Below are positions 24,388 to 32,489 of a DNA stretch of 64,000 bases, piece after piece. The stretch comes from Rhodobacter sp. SGA-6-6 (GTDB taxonomy: Bacteria > Pseudomonadota > Alphaproteobacteria > Rhodobacterales > Rhodobacteraceae): NCBI RefSeq assembly GCF_011043545.1, contig NZ_JAAKGP010000006.1:186001-250000 (forward strand), in the 5' to 3' direction. A program made the translations under genes and the position numbers. The notes below the pieces were generated by a model that worked only from the letters and a program-made list of their open reading frames with translations, searched no databases and was not told the origin of the DNA. How positions within the stretch are numbered: the stretch's first letter is position 1; each line of letters starts with the position of its first letter.

Positions 24388-24702
24388 TCAGGGATCGGCC
24401 GCGTCCAGCCGCAGCTCCTGCCGCAGCCGCCCCTCGGCATTGAACACGAGGATACGGCCGTCCTGCGTGACCACCGCGATCCAGCCCTTGCCGAAGGTCA
24501 CCGCCTCTGCCTGCGTCCCTTCGGGCATCTCGATCCCCTCCGGCAGCTTCGGCACCCCCTGCAGCACCTGCGGCATCCGGGTGACAAGCAGCGCCACCAC
24601 GGTTATGACACCGCCGATCATCACCAGCGTCAGCACGATCACCAGTGCTTTCAGCAATCTCAGCGAAGGCGGCAGGCCTTCCCCGGCCGGAGCTTCTTCC
24701 AT
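24388..24702 (-). CDS. Small single-span membrane protein (DUF6476-like)
   Basis: A 104-residue protein: a short charged N-terminus, one strong membrane helix (about residues 17-41, ALVIVLTLVMIGGVITVVALLV), then a soluble domain of about 60 residues with GKGWIAVVTQDGRILVFNAEGRLRQEL, resembling a single beta-propeller-like blade. It matches my recollection of the DUF6476 family that accompanies RluA-type genes in Rhodobacteraceae. No function is known. The upstream AAAGGGTCCTGC provides a ribosome binding site. Its ATG and that of the divergent pseudouridine synthase share the same CATG, so each gene's leader lies inside the other's coding sequence. Confidence 0.7.
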   Translation of the reverse strand: MEEAPAGEGLPPSLRLLKALVIVLTLVMIGGVITVVALLVTRMPQVLQGVPKLPEGIEMPEGTQAEAVTFGKGWIAVVTQDGRILVFNAEGRLRQELRLDAADP

Positions 24703-25753
24703 GCAGGACCCTTTCGATGACGGGAACGAGGACGAGACCACGGCCCTGAGCGTCACCCTTGCCGGCGATGCGCCCGAGCGCCTTGATAAGGCGCTTGCCG
24801 CCGCGGTGCCAGAGGCGGCGGCGCTGTCGCGGTCCCGTCTTGCCCGGCTGATCGCCGAAGGCGCGGTCTTCCGCGACGGGCAGGCGGTGACCAACCCGAA
24901 GGAGAAGGTGCTGCCGGGCGAGGTCTTCACCCTGCGCCTCGCCCCCTCGGCCGAGGCCGACCTGCGGCCGGAGGCGATCCCGCTGGCGGTGGTGCATGAG
25001 GACGCCGACCTGATCGTGGTGAACAAGCCGGCGGGGATGGTGGTGCATCCCGCCCCCGGCAGCCCCTCGGGCACGCTGGCCAATGCGCTGATGCACCATT
25101 GCGGCGACAGCCTTTCCGGCATCGGCGGCGAGCGGCGGCCCGGCATCGTCCACCGCATCGACAAGGACACCACCGGCCTTCTGGTCGCGGCGAAGTCCGA
25201 CCGGGCGCATCACGGCCTTGCCGCGCAATTCGCCGCCCATACGGTGACGCGCCGCTATCTGGCGCTGGTCCATGGCGTGCCGCAACCCGCCGACCCCCGC
25301 CTGCGCGGGGTGCGCGGCGTGACCTTCGAGCCCGGCGGGGTGATCCGCATCGCCACCGGCCTCGCCCGCCACCGCACCGACCGGCAGCGGCAGGCGGTGG
25401 TCTGGGACGGGCAGGGCCGCCCGGCGGTGACGCGGCTCCGGGTGCTGGAGGCTTTCGCCGACCAGGCCGCGCTGGTCGAATGCTGGCTGGAGACCGGCCG
25501 CACCCATCAGATCCGCGTCCACATGGCCCATGCCGGCCACGGCCTCCTCGGCGACCAGACCTACGGCGGCAAGCGCCGGCTGTCGGAGCGCGCCCTGGGG
25601 CAGGGCGCCGCCCTCGGCAACGCCTTCCCCCGCCAGGCGCTGCACGCGGCGACGCTGGGGTTCGTGCATCCGGCGACTGGCGAAAGACTGGAATTCGCAG
25701 CACCCCTGCCGGAGGACATGGAATCCCTCCTTGCCGCCTTGCGCGCGGGCTGA
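24701..25753 (+). CDS. RluA-family pseudouridine synthase
   Basis: A 350-residue enzyme with an N-terminal S4 RNA-binding domain (about residues 20-80, RLDKALAAAVPEAAALSRSRLARLIAEGAV) and the RluA catalytic domain. The catalytic Asp lies in HRIDKDTTGLLV (about residue 152). VVNKPAGMVVHPAPG and ETGRTHQIRVHMAHAGHGLLGDQTYGG are standard family segments. S4 plus this length resembles RluD, which modifies the helix 69 loop of 23S rRNA, but RluA-family targets vary, so no symbol is given. The start at 24701 is supported by CGGAGCTTCTTCC and by overlap with the divergent DUF6476-like start in a shared CATG. Earlier in-frame codons would overlap that gene entirely. Confidence 0.87.
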   Translation: MQDPFDDGNEDETTALSVTLAGDAPERLDKALAAAVPEAAALSRSRLARLIAEGAVFRDGQAVTNPKEKVLPGEVFTLRLAPSAEADLRPEAIPLAVVHEDADLIVVNKPAGMVVHPAPGSPSGTLANALMHHCGDSLSGIGGERRPGIVHRIDKDTTGLLVAAKSDRAHHGLAAQFAAHTVTRRYLALVHGVPQPADPRLRGVRGVTFEPGGVIRIATGLARHRTDRQRQAVVWDGQGRPAVTRLRVLEAFADQAALVECWLETGRTHQIRVHMAHAGHGLLGDQTYGGKRRLSERALGQGAALGNAFPRQALHAATLGFVHPATGERLEFAAPLPEDMESLLAALRAG

Positions 25754-25770
25754 ACCGTCGCCTTGTCGAG

Positions 25771-26002
25771 CGCCTTGCGGCGCAAGCCTTTTGTCTCGCC
25801 TCTGCGCGCAAGCGCGCAACCGGCTCGGGCGTGCCTCCGGCGGGGATATTTATGGACAGGTGAAATGGAAGATGCGCTCTTCCTCAAATTCATCTGTCCC
25901 TAAATATCCTCAGGGGGTTTGGGAGCAGAATGCCCCCATCACTCGACAGCAGCCGCAAGCGACTCCGCCAGCTGCCACGAAAGCAATGCCGCGGCAGCGG
26001 CG
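25771..26002 (+). repeat. Intergenic repeat type II, copy 1
   Basis: About 232 bp shared, in the same orientation, with 59016-59254. In order it holds a TGCGCGC-AA-GCGCGCA palindrome, CCTCCGGCGGGGATATTTAT, a long inverted repeat (arms 25844-25864 and 25889-25909; 19 of 21 Watson-Crick pairs, one G-U and one mismatch), AAATATCCTCAGGGGGTTTGG, a run of CAGAATGCCCCCATC, and CGACAGCAG...CGACTCCGCC...CCACGAAAG. It begins 18 bases after the pseudouridine synthase stop. The 25754-26235 gap otherwise holds only a possible small gene on the other strand. Confidence 0.8.
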
Positions 26003-26121
26003 CCTTCGGGATCGGCGGACACCCCCACCGTGCAGGTGCAGCATCTTGCGCGGGCGATCACGGAAGCGTAACCTCCCGCCATCGCCGACTCGTTCGGCAT
26101 GGTTTCGGAGCCAAAGCTCAT
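25939..26121 (-). CDS. Possible small protein overlapping repeat type II
   Basis: A 60-codon frame begins MSFGSETMPNESAMAGGYAS and contains a Cys pair in ARARCCTCTVGVSADPE. It ends with an alanine-rich amphipathic stretch (AAAAALLSWQLAESLAAAVE). The ATG at 26121 has a G-rich upstream sequence (CAGGGGGG). The composition looks protein-like rather than the Arg/Pro-rich pattern of antisense frames in this genome. Its last 20 or so codons lie in repeat type II. The second repeat copy keeps a related frame (AAAAASLSWWPAESPGTAVG), but there the upstream 40 codons are absent. It may be a real short gene, a gene carried by the repeat, or chance. No function is proposed. Confidence 0.35.
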   Translation of the reverse strand: MSFGSETMPNESAMAGGYASVIARARCCTCTVGVSADPEGAAAAALLSWQLAESLAAAVE

Positions 26122-26235
26122 CCCCCCTGCCAGGCGGGAGACCGGACATCAGCGACGCCTGCCGTTGCCCCCGTCCCCCTTCGACCCCCATCCCCAGCAT
26201 TCAGGACCCGGTCGCCCCACGCGCCGGTGACACCC

Positions 26236-28215
26236 ATGATCCATGATCCCGTCCGCATCGCGGACCAGCCCTCGCTTCCGCTGTTCGACGAAGAGGCGCT
26301 GGACATCGCCGATTATCTCCGTGCCGAGGCGGATGCCGAGGCCGACATCCACCAGGACCATACCCGCCGCCAGGGCCTTGCCGCGCTGGCGCTCGGCGCG
26401 GTCGGCGTCGTCTACGGCGACATCGGCACCTCGCCGCTCTATGCCTTCCGCGAGGCGCTGCGGGCCACCGGCGTCGCCCGCCCCGGCCCGCCCGAGGTGC
26501 TGGGCATCCTGTCGCTGCTGATCTGGACATTGATCCTGATCGTCACCGTCAAATACGTCTTCTTCCTCCTGCGCGCCGACAACCGGGGCGAGGGCGGCAT
26601 CCTCTCGCTCTATACCCTGGTCCGGCTGGCGGTGGGGCGGCGGTCGATCCCGATCCTGCTGCTGGCGGTCGGTGGCGCCGCGCTCTTCGCCGGCGATGCG
26701 GCGATCACCCCCGCGATTTCGGTCCTCTCGGCGGTGGAGGGGATGGGCCTCGTCCTGCCGGCGCTGGAAAGCTATGTGCTGCCGGTCACGCTGGGCATCC
26801 TCGTGGCGCTCTTCGCGGTGCAGCGGCGGGGCACCGCCAGCGTGGCGCGGCTGTTCGGCCCGGTGACGGTGCTGTGGTTCCTGGTCCTCGCCGGCTTCGG
26901 CCTCTGGCACCTGATGGAGACGCCCTGGGTCACCTCGGCCTTCAGCCCGGTCTGGGGCGTCGGCTTCCTGCTGAACCACCCCGGCGTCGCCTTCGTCGTC
27001 CTCGGCGCGGTCTTCCTGGCGGTGACCGGGGGCGAGGCGCTCTATGCCGACCTGGGCCATTTCGGCCGCCGGCCGATCACCTGGGCCTGGTTCGGCCTGG
27101 TGCTGCCGGCGCTGGTGCTGAACTACCTCGGCCAGGGCGCCATGGTGCTGGCCCACCCCGAGCGGGCGGGCAATGCCTTCTTCGCCATGGCGCCGGAGCC
27201 GGCGCTGCCCTTCCTTGTCGCCATGGCCACCGCCGCCACCGTCATCGCCGCGCAGGCGGTGATCACCGGGGCCTATTCCATGGCCCGCGCCGCGGTCCAG
27301 CTGGGCTTCCTGCCGCGGCTGCGCATCCTGCACACGGCGGAAGGGCAAAGCGGCCAGATCTACATCGGCGCGGTCAACTGGCTGCTGCTGGCCGGGGTGG
27401 TCTGGCTGGTGGTGTCCTTTCGGTCCTCCGAGGCGCTGGCCTCGGCCTATGGCATCGCCGTCACCGGCACCATGGTGCTGACCACCATCCTGGGGGTGCT
27501 CTACCTGATCCGCTCCGGCAAGCTGGCGCCGCCGCTGGCGGTGCTGCTGGCCGCGCCGATCCTGGCGGTCGAGTCGGTGTTCCTGTCCTCGAACCTGACC
27601 AAGTTCGCCGATGGCGGCTATGTGCCGGTGCTGGTGGCCGCCGGGATCGGCGCGCTGATGTGGGTCTGGTGGCGGGGCGCGCAGGCGGTGCGGGTGCGGG
27701 TCCACCGGATGGCGGTTTCCGTCCCCTCCTTCGTGCGGATGATGCGTGACAGCTCCGCCCATGTCATCCCCGGCACCGCCTTCTTCCTGACCGGCGACCC
27801 CGACATCGTGCCCTCGGCGCTGCTGCACAACCTCAAGCACAACCGGGTGCTGCACGAGCAGACCGTGCTCCTGACGGTGGAGACGCTGCGTGTCCCCTAT
27901 GCCACCGCCGAGGAACGCGCCACGGTCGAGCTGCTGGGCGGCTGCTTCCTGCGGCTGACCCTGCGCTTCGGCTTCATGGAGACGCCGAACGTCAGCCGCG
28001 CCATGGCCCATGCCCGCCGCGCCGGGCTGAGGTTCGACGTGATGGCCTCGACCTTCTTTCTCGGCCGCCGCCGGGCGGTGGCGACGGGCCAGGGGTTGGA
28101 GCTGCTGCTGGACCGCGCCTATGTCGCGATGAGCCGCTTCGCCGCCGATCCGACCGACTTCTACCACCTGCCGCGCGACCGCGTTGTGGAACTTGGGGAA
28201 CGTGTTGCGATCTGA
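26236..28215 (+). CDS. kup: Potassium uptake protein, KUP/HAK/KT family
   Basis: A 659-residue polytopic membrane protein. The family opening GVVYGDIGTSPLYAFREAL lies at about residues 58-76, followed by NRGEGGILSLYTLV, GDAAITPAISVLSAVEG, GGEALYADLGHFG and NWLLLAGVVWLVVSFRSSEALASAYGIAVTGTM. About 12 membrane segments are followed by a cytoplasmic tail of roughly 180 residues. Kup imports K+ with protons. The start MIHDPVRIADQPSLP gives a somewhat extended N-terminus of about 50 polar, acidic residues. No strong ribosome site is evident, so the exact start is less certain. It stands alone between the repeat-containing gap and rpoH. Confidence 0.87.
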   Translation: MIHDPVRIADQPSLPLFDEEALDIADYLRAEADAEADIHQDHTRRQGLAALALGAVGVVYGDIGTSPLYAFREALRATGVARPGPPEVLGILSLLIWTLILIVTVKYVFFLLRADNRGEGGILSLYTLVRLAVGRRSIPILLLAVGGAALFAGDAAITPAISVLSAVEGMGLVLPALESYVLPVTLGILVALFAVQRRGTASVARLFGPVTVLWFLVLAGFGLWHLMETPWVTSAFSPVWGVGFLLNHPGVAFVVLGAVFLAVTGGEALYADLGHFGRRPITWAWFGLVLPALVLNYLGQGAMVLAHPERAGNAFFAMAPEPALPFLVAMATAATVIAAQAVITGAYSMARAAVQLGFLPRLRILHTAEGQSGQIYIGAVNWLLLAGVVWLVVSFRSSEALASAYGIAVTGTMVLTTILGVLYLIRSGKLAPPLAVLLAAPILAVESVFLSSNLTKFADGGYVPVLVAAGIGALMWVWWRGAQAVRVRVHRMAVSVPSFVRMMRDSSAHVIPGTAFFLTGDPDIVPSALLHNLKHNRVLHEQTVLLTVETLRVPYATAEERATVELLGGCFLRLTLRFGFMETPNVSRAMAHARRAGLRFDVMASTFFLGRRRAVATGQGLELLLDRAYVAMSRFAADPTDFYHLPRDRVVELGERVAI

Positions 28216-28330
28216 GCGGTTGTGTCCCTGCAGGCTCCGATGATCTGCCCGTCGCCCGTCGATGTTTGCGCTGACATTCCCGTGATGGGAAGGTCACAAT
28301 TCTGGCGGGGCGACGGTTCCGCCCACATAT

Positions 28331-28355
28331 CCCGTTGACACCTTGGTGATACGGG
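28331..28355. promoter_or_regulatory. Dyad symmetry upstream of rpoH
   Basis: CCCGT-TGA-CACC-TT-GGTG-AT-ACGGG is a nested inverted repeat of nine paired positions, with a TTGACA hexamer (28335-28340) inside the left half. It lies about 96 bases before the rpoH start. It could be a repressor operator overlapping a -35 element, but no good -10 lies 16-18 bases downstream. A separate weaker pair TTGCAA-N17-TAGGTA occurs at 28372-28400. Confidence 0.35.
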
Positions 28356-28450
28356 CACGAAGGCCCTGCCCTTGCAAAGGGGAAGATGTCACTTTAGGTA
28401 ATCCGGTCCCCGGGGGCTGATGGCACCGGGGCGAACAATAGGGGGCAGAA

Positions 28451-29344
28451 TTGAGCACCTACGCAAACCTTCCCGCGCCCAGTCCCGAACAGGGGCTGAA
28501 CCGCTACCTTCAGGAAATCCGCAAGTTCCCGCTGCTGGAGCCGGAAGAGGAATACATGCTGGCCAAGGCCTGGGTCGACAGGCAGGACAGCGCCGCCGCC
28601 CACCGGCTGGTGACCAGCCACCTGCGGCTGGCCGCCAAGATCGCCATGGGCTACCGCGGCTATGGCCTGCCGCAGGCCGAGGTGATCTCCGAGGCCAACG
28701 TCGGCCTGATGCAGGCGGTCAAGCGTTTCGATCCCGAGAAGGGCTTCCGGCTGGCGACCTATGCGATGTGGTGGATCCGCGCCTCGATCCAGGAATACAT
28801 CCTGCGGTCGTGGTCGCTGGTGAAGCTGGGCACCACCTCGGCGCAGAAGAAGCTGTTCTTCAACCTGCGCAAGGCCAAGGCCAAGGTCGGCGCGCTGGAG
28901 GAAGGCGACCTGCGCCCCGAGAATGTGGCCAAGATCGCCCATGACCTGTCGGTGTCGGAAGACGAAGTGATCGCGATGAACCGCCGCCTCGCCGGCTCGG
29001 ACGCCTCGCTGAACGCCACCGTCGGGTCCGAGGACGGCGGTGCGCAATGGCAGGACTGGCTGGAGGACGAGGACAGCGACCAGGCCGGCGCCTATGCCGA
29101 GAAGGACGAGCTGGACACCCGCCGCGCGCTTCTGGCGCAGGCGATGTCGGTGCTGAACGACCGCGAGAAGGACGTGCTGATCCAGCGCCGCCTGGCCGAC
29201 GAGCCGAAGACGCTGGAGGACCTGTCCGAAAGCTACGGCGTCAGCCGCGAGCGCATCCGCCAGATCGAGGTCCGCGCCTTCGAGAAGCTGCAGGCGAAGA
29301 TGCGCGAGCTGGCCAAGGGCAAGGGCATGGCGGTGCCGGCGTAA
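28451..29344 (+). CDS. rpoH: RNA polymerase sigma-32 factor, heat-shock sigma
   Basis: A 297-residue sigma-70-family protein. Region 2 is complete (SHLRLAAKIAMGYRGYGLPQAEVISEANVGLMQAVKRFDPEKGFRLATYAMWWIRASIQEYILRSW), and the RpoH box QKKLFFNLRK is present at about residues 135-144. Region 4 ends with GVSRERIRQIEVRAFEKL. It directs transcription of heat-shock genes. The sequence resembles the RpoHI class of Rhodobacter (MSTYANLPAPSPEQGLNRYLQEIRKFPLLEPEEEYML). The start is TTG at 28451, preceded by AGGGGGCAGAA. No ATG nearby would preserve the conserved N-terminus. After the stop, GGAGCC/GGCTCC and a second GC-rich hairpin followed by TTTTCGTTT (about 29420-29442) may end the transcript. Confidence 0.92.
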   Translation: MSTYANLPAPSPEQGLNRYLQEIRKFPLLEPEEEYMLAKAWVDRQDSAAAHRLVTSHLRLAAKIAMGYRGYGLPQAEVISEANVGLMQAVKRFDPEKGFRLATYAMWWIRASIQEYILRSWSLVKLGTTSAQKKLFFNLRKAKAKVGALEEGDLRPENVAKIAHDLSVSEDEVIAMNRRLAGSDASLNATVGSEDGGAQWQDWLEDEDSDQAGAYAEKDELDTRRALLAQAMSVLNDREKDVLIQRRLADEPKTLEDLSESYGVSRERIRQIEVRAFEKLQAKMRELAKGKGMAVPA

Positions 29345-29473
29345 GCCTGCACCGAAATCGGGACGGAGCCCTTGAAGGCTCCGCGGCGGGGTTTGCGAAA
29401 ACTCCGCCCTCCCGGCCTCCGCGCGGCGGCTTTTCGTTTGCTCCGCCGCCCGCAGGACTGTAGGAGGCGCGTC

Positions 29474-30166
29474 ATGAAAATGACCGAAACCTTCCTGAAG
29501 CCGATGCACCCCGAGGGGTGGAAGTTCGTTCCCGTCTTCGCCGCCGTGACGCTGGTGCTGTTCCTGATCTGGCAGCCGCTCGGCTGGATCGGCCTCGGCC
29601 TGACGGTCTGGTGCTACTACTTCTTCCGCGATCCGAAGCGGGCGGTGCCGCAGAACCGCGGCCTGCTGGTCAGCCCCGCCGACGGCGTGGTCAGCCTGAT
29701 CGGCCCCGCGGTGCCGCCGCCGGAACTCGGCCTCGGACCGCAGCCGTTGTTGCGGGTCTCGGTCTTCATGTCGGTGTTCAACTGCCATGTGAACCGTGCC
29801 CCCATCGCGGGGGAGGTGACGGCAGTCGCCTACCGGCCCGGCAAGTTCCTCAACGCCTCGCTCGACAAGGCGTCCGAGGACAACGAGCGCAACGCGCTGG
29901 CGATCCGGCTGGACGACGGCCGCCAGATCGCCGTGGTGCAGATCGCCGGGCTGGTGGCGCGGCGGATCGTCTGCTGGACCAAACCCGGCCAGACCCTGCG
30001 CACCGGCGAGCGTTTCGGCCTGATCCGCTTCGGCAGCCGGCTTGACGTCTACCTGCCCGAGGGGGTGCAGCCGCAGGTTGCCCTCGGCCAGACCATGGTG
30101 GGCGGCGAGACGGTGATCGCGCTGATCGGGCAGGAGGCCCCCGCCCGTTCGGTGAGGATCGACTGA
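29474..30166 (+). CDS. psd: Phosphatidylserine decarboxylase proenzyme
   Basis: A 230-residue short-form (archaeal/alphaproteobacterial type) PSD. Two hydrophobic stretches lie near the N-terminus (about residues 18-45). The autocleavage site is the Gly-Ser of [13 protein letters not shown] near residue 185; the Ser becomes the pyruvoyl group of the alpha chain. [13 protein letters not shown] carries the conserved catalytic His region. The enzyme makes phosphatidylethanolamine at the inner membrane. TAGGAGGCGCGTC gives a strong ribosome binding site for the ATG at 29474. It overlaps pssA by one base (TGATG), so the two consecutive steps of PE synthesis are coupled. Confidence 0.92.
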   Translation: MKMTETFLKPMHPEGWKFVPVFAAVTLVLFLIWQPLGWIGLGLTVWCYYFFRDPKRAVPQNRGLLVSPADGVVSLIGPAVPPPELGLGPQPLLRVSVFMSVFNCHVNRAPIAGEVTAVAYRPGKFLNASLDKASEDNERNALAIRLDDGRQIAVVQIAGLVARRIVCWTKPGQTLRTGERFGLIRFGSRLDVYLPEGVQPQVALGQTMVGGETVIALIGQEAPARSVRID

Positions 30167-30942
30167 TGGCCCGCGCGCCGAAGGCCCCGCGCGACCCGGC
30201 CCTGCAAGGGGACAAGCCTTCGGACCCCCAGCTTCACCTGCTGAAGCTGTTGCCGAACCTGGTCTCGATCCTCGCGCTTTGCGCCGGGCTGACCGCGATC
30301 CGCCTCGCCATCTCGGGCCGCATCGCCGAGGCGGTGTTCCTGATCGCGCTGGCCGCGGCGCTGGACGGGCTGGACGGGCGGCTGGCCAGGATGCTGAAAA
30401 GCGAGAGCGCCATCGGCGCCGAGCTGGACAGCTTGTGCGATTTCGTCAATTTCGGCGTGGTTCCGGGGCTGGTCCTCTACCTTTGGGGCCTGAGAAGTGA
30501 AATCGAGATCGGCTGGATCGCGGTGCTGGTCTATGCCGTCTGCTGCATGTTGCGGCTGGCGCGGTTCAACGTCGGCAGCCGCACCGCCGATCCGGCCGAG
30601 AAGACCGCCTTCATCGGCGTGCCTTCCCCCGCCGGAGCGATGCTGGCGCTGCTGCCGATCTATCTCAGCAACGTGACCGACGTCCAGCTGCCGCCGCTGG
30701 TGGTGGCGGCCTGGATGGTGGCGGCGGGGGCGCTGATGATCAGCCGCCTGCGCACCCCCAGCCTGAAGCGGATGACCATCGCGGCCTCCTGGGCGCGCTA
30801 TGCGCTGGTGGCGGCGGTGGCCGGGGTGGCGGCGCTGATCACCTATCCCTGGCTGACCCTGCTGGTGCTGTCGCTGGCCTATCTGGCCGCGATCCTGGCG
30901 TTGGCGCTGGCCGGGCTGCGCAAGGGCGGGGAAAGGGCCTGA
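30166..30942 (+). CDS. pssA: CDP-diacylglycerol-serine O-phosphatidyltransferase
   Basis: A 258-residue integral membrane enzyme of the CDP-alcohol phosphatidyltransferase family. The catalytic motif is seen as LDGLDGRLARMLKSESAIGAELDSLCD (DGxxARxxxxxxxxGxxxDxxxD) at about residues 65-91. About six to eight hydrophobic segments follow. It makes phosphatidylserine from CDP-diacylglycerol and L-serine, supplying the substrate of Psd encoded just upstream. The ATG at 30166 overlaps the psd stop. A copy of the five-member repeat begins two bases after its stop codon. Confidence 0.92.
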   Translation: MARAPKAPRDPALQGDKPSDPQLHLLKLLPNLVSILALCAGLTAIRLAISGRIAEAVFLIALAAALDGLDGRLARMLKSESAIGAELDSLCDFVNFGVVPGLVLYLWGLRSEIEIGWIAVLVYAVCCMLRLARFNVGSRTADPAEKTAFIGVPSPAGAMLALLPIYLSNVTDVQLPPLVVAAWMVAAGALMISRLRTPSLKRMTIAASWARYALVAAVAGVAALITYPWLTLLVLSLAYLAAILALALAGLRKGGERA

Positions 30943-30944
30943 GC

Positions 30945-31158
30945 TTGGCGAAGGCCATCGCCTTCGCCACAGCGCACCATGTCAACCGGACCGGCCGGGC
31001 CTCAATGGCCCGGCCAGCGCCCGCCCGCCCCCTGGCGGGCGCTTCTCGCCCGCCCGGGCGGGCGCTGGCATTTCGTGGTCTCGTGCCGACAGGTCTCCGG
31101 ATGCCACCGCCGCGCACGGGCGGGGGCGAGGCAATACCTCGCCTTTTTCCCGCCCGAC
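30945..31158 (+). repeat. Intergenic repeat type I, copy A
   Basis: About 214 bp. It opens with GGCGAAGGC-CATC-GCCTTCGCC, then GGCCGGGCC/GGCCCGGCC, then AGCGCCCGCCCG/CGGGCGGGCGCT enclosing a smaller hairpin. It closes with GCGAGGC-AATA-CCTCGCC flanked by GGGCGGG and CCCGCCC. It starts two bases after the pssA stop and precedes an oxidoreductase gene. Related copies are at 32247, 46856, 55809 and, inverted, 60681. Confidence 0.85.
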
Positions 31159-31222
31159 CCCTTGGTTGCGGAGAATGCCGATAGGCCCTAGCCTTCGCCC
31201 ATCAAAACCGGGGAGAGCGCGC

Positions 31223-32206
31223 ATGAAGACCATCCGTTGGGGCATCCTTGGCGCGGCGAAATTCGCGCGCGAGCATATGGGGCCGGCGATCCATGCCGCC
31301 CACGGCGCGGAACTGGCGGCGCTGGCGACCTCGGACCCGGCCAAGGCCGAGGGCTTCCGGGCCTTCTGCCCCGCGCTGCGGCTGCACGACAGCTACGAGG
31401 CGCTGCTGGCCGATCCGGGCATCGACGCGGTCTACATCCCGCTGCCCAACCATCTGCATGTCGAATGGACGCTGAAGGCGCTGCGGGCGGGCAAGCATGT
31501 GCTGACCGAGAAACCCATAGCCCTGAAGGCCGAGGAGATCGACGCGATCATCGCCGAGCGCGACCGGACGGGCCTGCTGGCCGCCGAAGCCTATATGATC
31601 GTCCACCATCCGCAATGGCAGCGGGCGAAGGAATGGCTGCAGGCGGGCGAGATCGGCACCCTGCGCCATGTCGATGCGGCCTTTTCCTTCAACCTGACCG
31701 ATGCCGGCAACATCCGCAACCGGCCCGAGACCGGCGGCGGCAGCTTGCGCGACATCGGCGTCTACACCTTCGGCTCGGCCCGCTTCGTGACCGGGGCGGA
31801 GGCGGTGGCGATGGAGGCGCGGGTGGTGCGCGAGAACGGCATCGACACCTATGCGCTGGTCTTCGGCACGATGGCGGGCAACGGCCGTGCCTTCACCTAC
31901 CATTCCACCACCTCGATGCGGCTCTACAACCGGCAGGTGGTGACGTTCCAGGGCGACAGGGGGATGATCCGGCTGGAGGGCGGGCCGTTCAACGCCAATG
32001 TCAACGACATGGCCGAGGTGGAGCTGCATGTGCAGGGCAACCGCGTGACCGTGGACCGCTTCCCCGCCGCGCCGCAATACCGGCTGCAGGTGGAAGCCTT
32101 CGGCCGGTCGATCCGCGACGGCGCGCCCTGGCCCTGCCCACTGGAATTCGTGCGGGGGACGCAGCGGATGATGGACATGGCCTATGAGGGGGCGGTGGAG
32201 ATCTGA
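31223..32206 (+). CDS. Gfo/Idh/MocA-family oxidoreductase
   Basis: A 327-residue protein with an N-terminal NAD(P)-binding fold (MKTIRWGILGAAKFAREHMGPAIHAAHGAEL), the YIPLPNHLHVEWTLKAL segment and the TEKPIAL motif at about residue 95, followed by EAYMIVHHPQW and a C-terminal GFO_IDH_MocA domain. Family members oxidise or reduce sugars, cyclitols or related compounds, and the substrate is not evident here. The ATG at 31223 is preceded by GGGGAGAGCGC. It lies between two type I repeats, copies A and B, with no partner gene in the same direction. Confidence 0.83.
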   Translation: MKTIRWGILGAAKFAREHMGPAIHAAHGAELAALATSDPAKAEGFRAFCPALRLHDSYEALLADPGIDAVYIPLPNHLHVEWTLKALRAGKHVLTEKPIALKAEEIDAIIAERDRTGLLAAEAYMIVHHPQWQRAKEWLQAGEIGTLRHVDAAFSFNLTDAGNIRNRPETGGGSLRDIGVYTFGSARFVTGAEAVAMEARVVRENGIDTYALVFGTMAGNGRAFTYHSTTSMRLYNRQVVTFQGDRGMIRLEGGPFNANVNDMAEVELHVQGNRVTVDRFPAAPQYRLQVEAFGRSIRDGAPWPCPLEFVRGTQRMMDMAYEGAVEI

Positions 32207-32246
32207 CGCCGGGTTCCCCGCGCGGAAGCCTCCTCCTGCCATCCCC

Positions 32247-32463
32247 ATGGCGAAGGCGTGTGCCTTCGCCACAGCGCAACGGTTCAGCCTAGACCGGCCG
32301 GGCCCTCAAGGCCCGGCCAGCGCCCGACCCGCCCTTGGGCCAGGCGCTTCTCGCCCGCCGGGTCGGGCGCTGGCCTCTCGGGGGTTCTCGTGACTGCCGT
32401 CTCCGGGTGACATGTCGCGCAGGGGCGAGGGCGAGGCAGTGCCTCGCCTTCTCCCGCCCGGCC
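32247..32463 (+). repeat. Intergenic repeat type I, copy B
   Basis: About 217 bp, with GGCGAAGGC-GTGT-GCCTTCGCC, GGCCGGGCC-CTCAA-GGCCCGGCC, and an outer stem AGCGCCCGACCCG/CGGGTCGGGCGCT in which an A-T pair is added relative to copy A. It closes with GCGAGGC-AGT-GCCTCGC. It lies between convergent genes, the oxidoreductase and pepF. Confidence 0.85.
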
Positions 32464-32489
32464 ATATCGCGGATCGGTTCTGCCCCGCC

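Noticed and set aside
25754-26235. Repeat type II considered as an insertion sequence or transposon end
   Set aside because: No transposase gene, no target-site duplication that I can see, and only about 235 bp. A non-coding repeat is the safer description.
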